The notes under the pieces were generated by a model, which worked only from the letters and a program-made list of their open reading frames with translations, did not search any database and was not told the DNA's origin. A program made the position numbers and the translations under genes. Shown one piece after another: positions 62,715 through 64,000 of a DNA stretch of 64,000 nucleotides (the stretch's first letter is position 1; the number at the start of each line of letters is the position of its first letter). This DNA comes from Candidatus Planktophila sp. (GTDB lineage Bacteria; Actinomycetota; Actinomycetes; Nanopelagicales; Nanopelagicaceae), in NCBI GenBank assembly GCA_030681675.1, contig JAUXRP010000015.1, forward strand, positions 1 to 64,000. The letters are read 5' to 3'.

Positions 62715-64000
62715 ATGAGCAACGCAAATGATTGGGCCTTTGAGACCCTGCAAATTCATGCTGGTCAAACGCCAGATCCGACAACAGGTTCGCGCTCGCT
62801 TCCAATTTACCAAACGACGGCCTATCAGTTTCGCGATACACAACATGCAGCAAATCTTTTTGGCATTGCCGAGGCTGGGAATGTTTACACACGCATTAAC
62901 AATCCAACTCAAGATGCTGTTGAACAGCGCATAGCGGCCCTCGAAGGTGGTGTCGCTTCATTATTAGTTGCATCTGGAATGGCCGCAACAGCATTTGCGA
63001 TTATGAACGTTGCCCAAGCTGGCGATCACGTTGTATCTAGCTCTAATGTATATGGAGGCACATTTAATCTATTTAATTACACGCTTCCTAAATACGGTAT
63101 CGAAACCACTTTCATCAACGACATTGGAAATATGGATGCTTGGCGTCAGGCCGTTAAACCAAATACAAAGGCGTTTTTTGGTGAAGGAATCTCAAACCCG
63201 CTTGGCTCCATATTAGATATTGAAGCGATCGGTAAAATTGCTCACGAGGTAGGCGTTCCTTGGATAGTTGATAACACGATTGCAACTCCATATGTAACTA
63301 AGCCAATTGAATACGGCGCCGATATCGTCACACACTCTGCAACAAAGTTTTTATCTGGCCACGGCAATGCAATGGTTGGTGCGATTGTTGATTCAGGAAA
63401 CTTTGATTTCGCTAAGGATCCAGAAAAATTCCCCGGCTTTAATCAACCCGATGCAAGTTACAACAACTTGATTTACGCGCAAACTCTCGGCGTTAACGGC
63501 ACATTTGGTGCAAACATTGCCTTTATCGTCAAAGCCCGTTTGCAACTGCTTCGCGATATTGGTGCATCGGTCTCACCATTTAATGCCTGGCTATTGGCAC
63601 ATGGCTTAGAGACGCTTAATTTGCGCATGGATCGCCACCTGCGCAACGCACTGGAATTAGCCCAATGGTTAGAAAAACAACCCCAAGTCGCACACGTGAG
63701 TTATGCAGGACTTACTTCATCTGCCTGGCACACCCTTGCGAAAAAATATGCTCCTAAAGGTGCTGGCGCAGTCTTTTCTTTTGAGTTAAAAGGCGGTGCA
63801 CCCTCGGGTCGGAAATTTGTTGAAAGTTTAAAGCTCTTTAGCCACGTTGCCAATATCGGTGATGTTCGCTCACTCATTATTCATCCAGCATCAACGACGC
63901 ATTCGCAGTTAAGCCCAGATGAACAGATTAAGGCGGGAATCACGCCAGGTATGGTGCGTGTGAGTATTGGACTAGAGAACATTGAAGATATTAAAAACGA
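62715..64000 (+). CDS. metY: O-acetylhomoserine (O-acetylserine) sulfhydrylase, partial
   Basis: 428 codons to the right edge; only the C-terminal end is missing. PIYQTTAYQFRDT, YTRINNPTQDAVEQRIAALEGG, ASGMAATAFA, DNTIATPYVTKPIEYGADIVTHSATKFLSGHGNAM with the pyridoxal-phosphate Lys211, and VGDVRSLIIHPASTTHSQL-like segments identify MetY. Makes homocysteine from O-acetylhomoserine and sulfide. ATG 62715 is chosen over an in-frame ATG at 62709 because AAAGAG then sits 8 nt upstream. The 47-nt gap before it is too short for a riboswitch. Confidence 0.95.
   Translation, partial: MSNANDWAFETLQIHAGQTPDPTTGSRSLPIYQTTAYQFRDTQHAANLFGIAEAGNVYTRINNPTQDAVEQRIAALEGGVASLLVASGMAATAFAIMNVAQAGDHVVSSSNVYGGTFNLFNYTLPKYGIETTFINDIGNMDAWRQAVKPNTKAFFGEGISNPLGSILDIEAIGKIAHEVGVPWIVDNTIATPYVTKPIEYGADIVTHSATKFLSGHGNAMVGAIVDSGNFDFAKDPEKFPGFNQPDASYNNLIYAQTLGVNGTFGANIAFIVKARLQLLRDIGASVSPFNAWLLAHGLETLNLRMDRHLRNALELAQWLEKQPQVAHVSYAGLTSSAWHTLAKKYAPKGAGAVFSFELKGGAPSGRKFVESLKLFSHVANIGDVRSLIIHPASTTHSQLSPDEQIKAGITPGMVRVSIGLENIEDIKN

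Overview
The window looks like chromosomal DNA of a small, moderately low-GC actinobacterium. Evidence: a fused E1-E2 2-oxoglutarate decarboxylase (kgd), the SigR/RsrA mycothiol-type redox switch, Ni superoxide dismutase with its maturation protease, UPF0182, DUF3039, DUF5679 and DUF222-HNH proteins, the clpS-DUF2017-murI-rph-rdgB cluster, and an actinobacterial initiator tRNA. Very short intergenic gaps and A/T-leaning coding sequence recall planktonic freshwater Actinobacteria (Nanopelagicales/acI type). That placement is inference from gene style, not a phylogeny.

Layout. (1) 1-9.8 kb is an accessory, defence-like island. It starts after the tail of a cytochrome-b5-like protein and a truncated secreted-peptide remnant. 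It carries two unrecognised proteins with HEPN-like R/H motifs, a NotI-like restriction endonuclease overlapping a D12-class adenine methyltransferase, a small membrane protein, and a 1212-residue protein of unknown type ending in a PD-(D/E)xK nuclease domain. A diverged C-terminal copy of the small membrane protein lies on the far side of the 1212-residue gene, marking an insertion or replacement boundary just before kgd. (2) 9.9-22 kb is core metabolism and stress: kgd, sodX/sodN, a hot-dog thioesterase, rsrA-sigR, an SRAP protein, aroA-rsgA-hisN, and a Cu-type P-ATPase. (3) 22-30 kb has a GerMN lipoprotein, tRNA-fMet, UPF0182, a Lon-like membrane protease without a PDZ domain, a zincin-like protein without its metal motif, a YgjP-type metallopeptidase and a DUF5679 zinc ribbon. 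(4) 30.5-33.7 kb is a probable operon of a ThiF/cyclodehydratase-like protein and four Tad-type pilin-like proteins. (5) 33.8-38.2 kb is prfB, ftsE-ftsX, smpB and ssrA (tmRNA). (6) 38-46 kb is a looser region rich in short tandem repeats, with MFS, RDD, YceI, GNAT, HNH, pirin and VOC genes. YceI and pirin share an identical palindromic operator. (7) 46-64 kb is core again: argF-pntAA-pntAB-pntB, a GH18 protein, clpS to rdgB, a membrane-anchored protein with a histone-H1-like tail, an acyltransferase, a coiled-coil protein with the same basic tail, a hemolysin-III protein, an MFS exporter, a DUF885 peptidase and the start of metY.

The most unusual items are the 1212-residue nuclease protein with its duplicated boundary, the NotI-like/adenine-methylase pairing, a tmRNA whose tag frame runs past the expected Leu-Ala-Ala end, the shared YceI/pirin operator, two different proteins carrying the same H1-like Lys/Ala tail, and many short tandem repeats, some clearly seeded from gene 3' ends.
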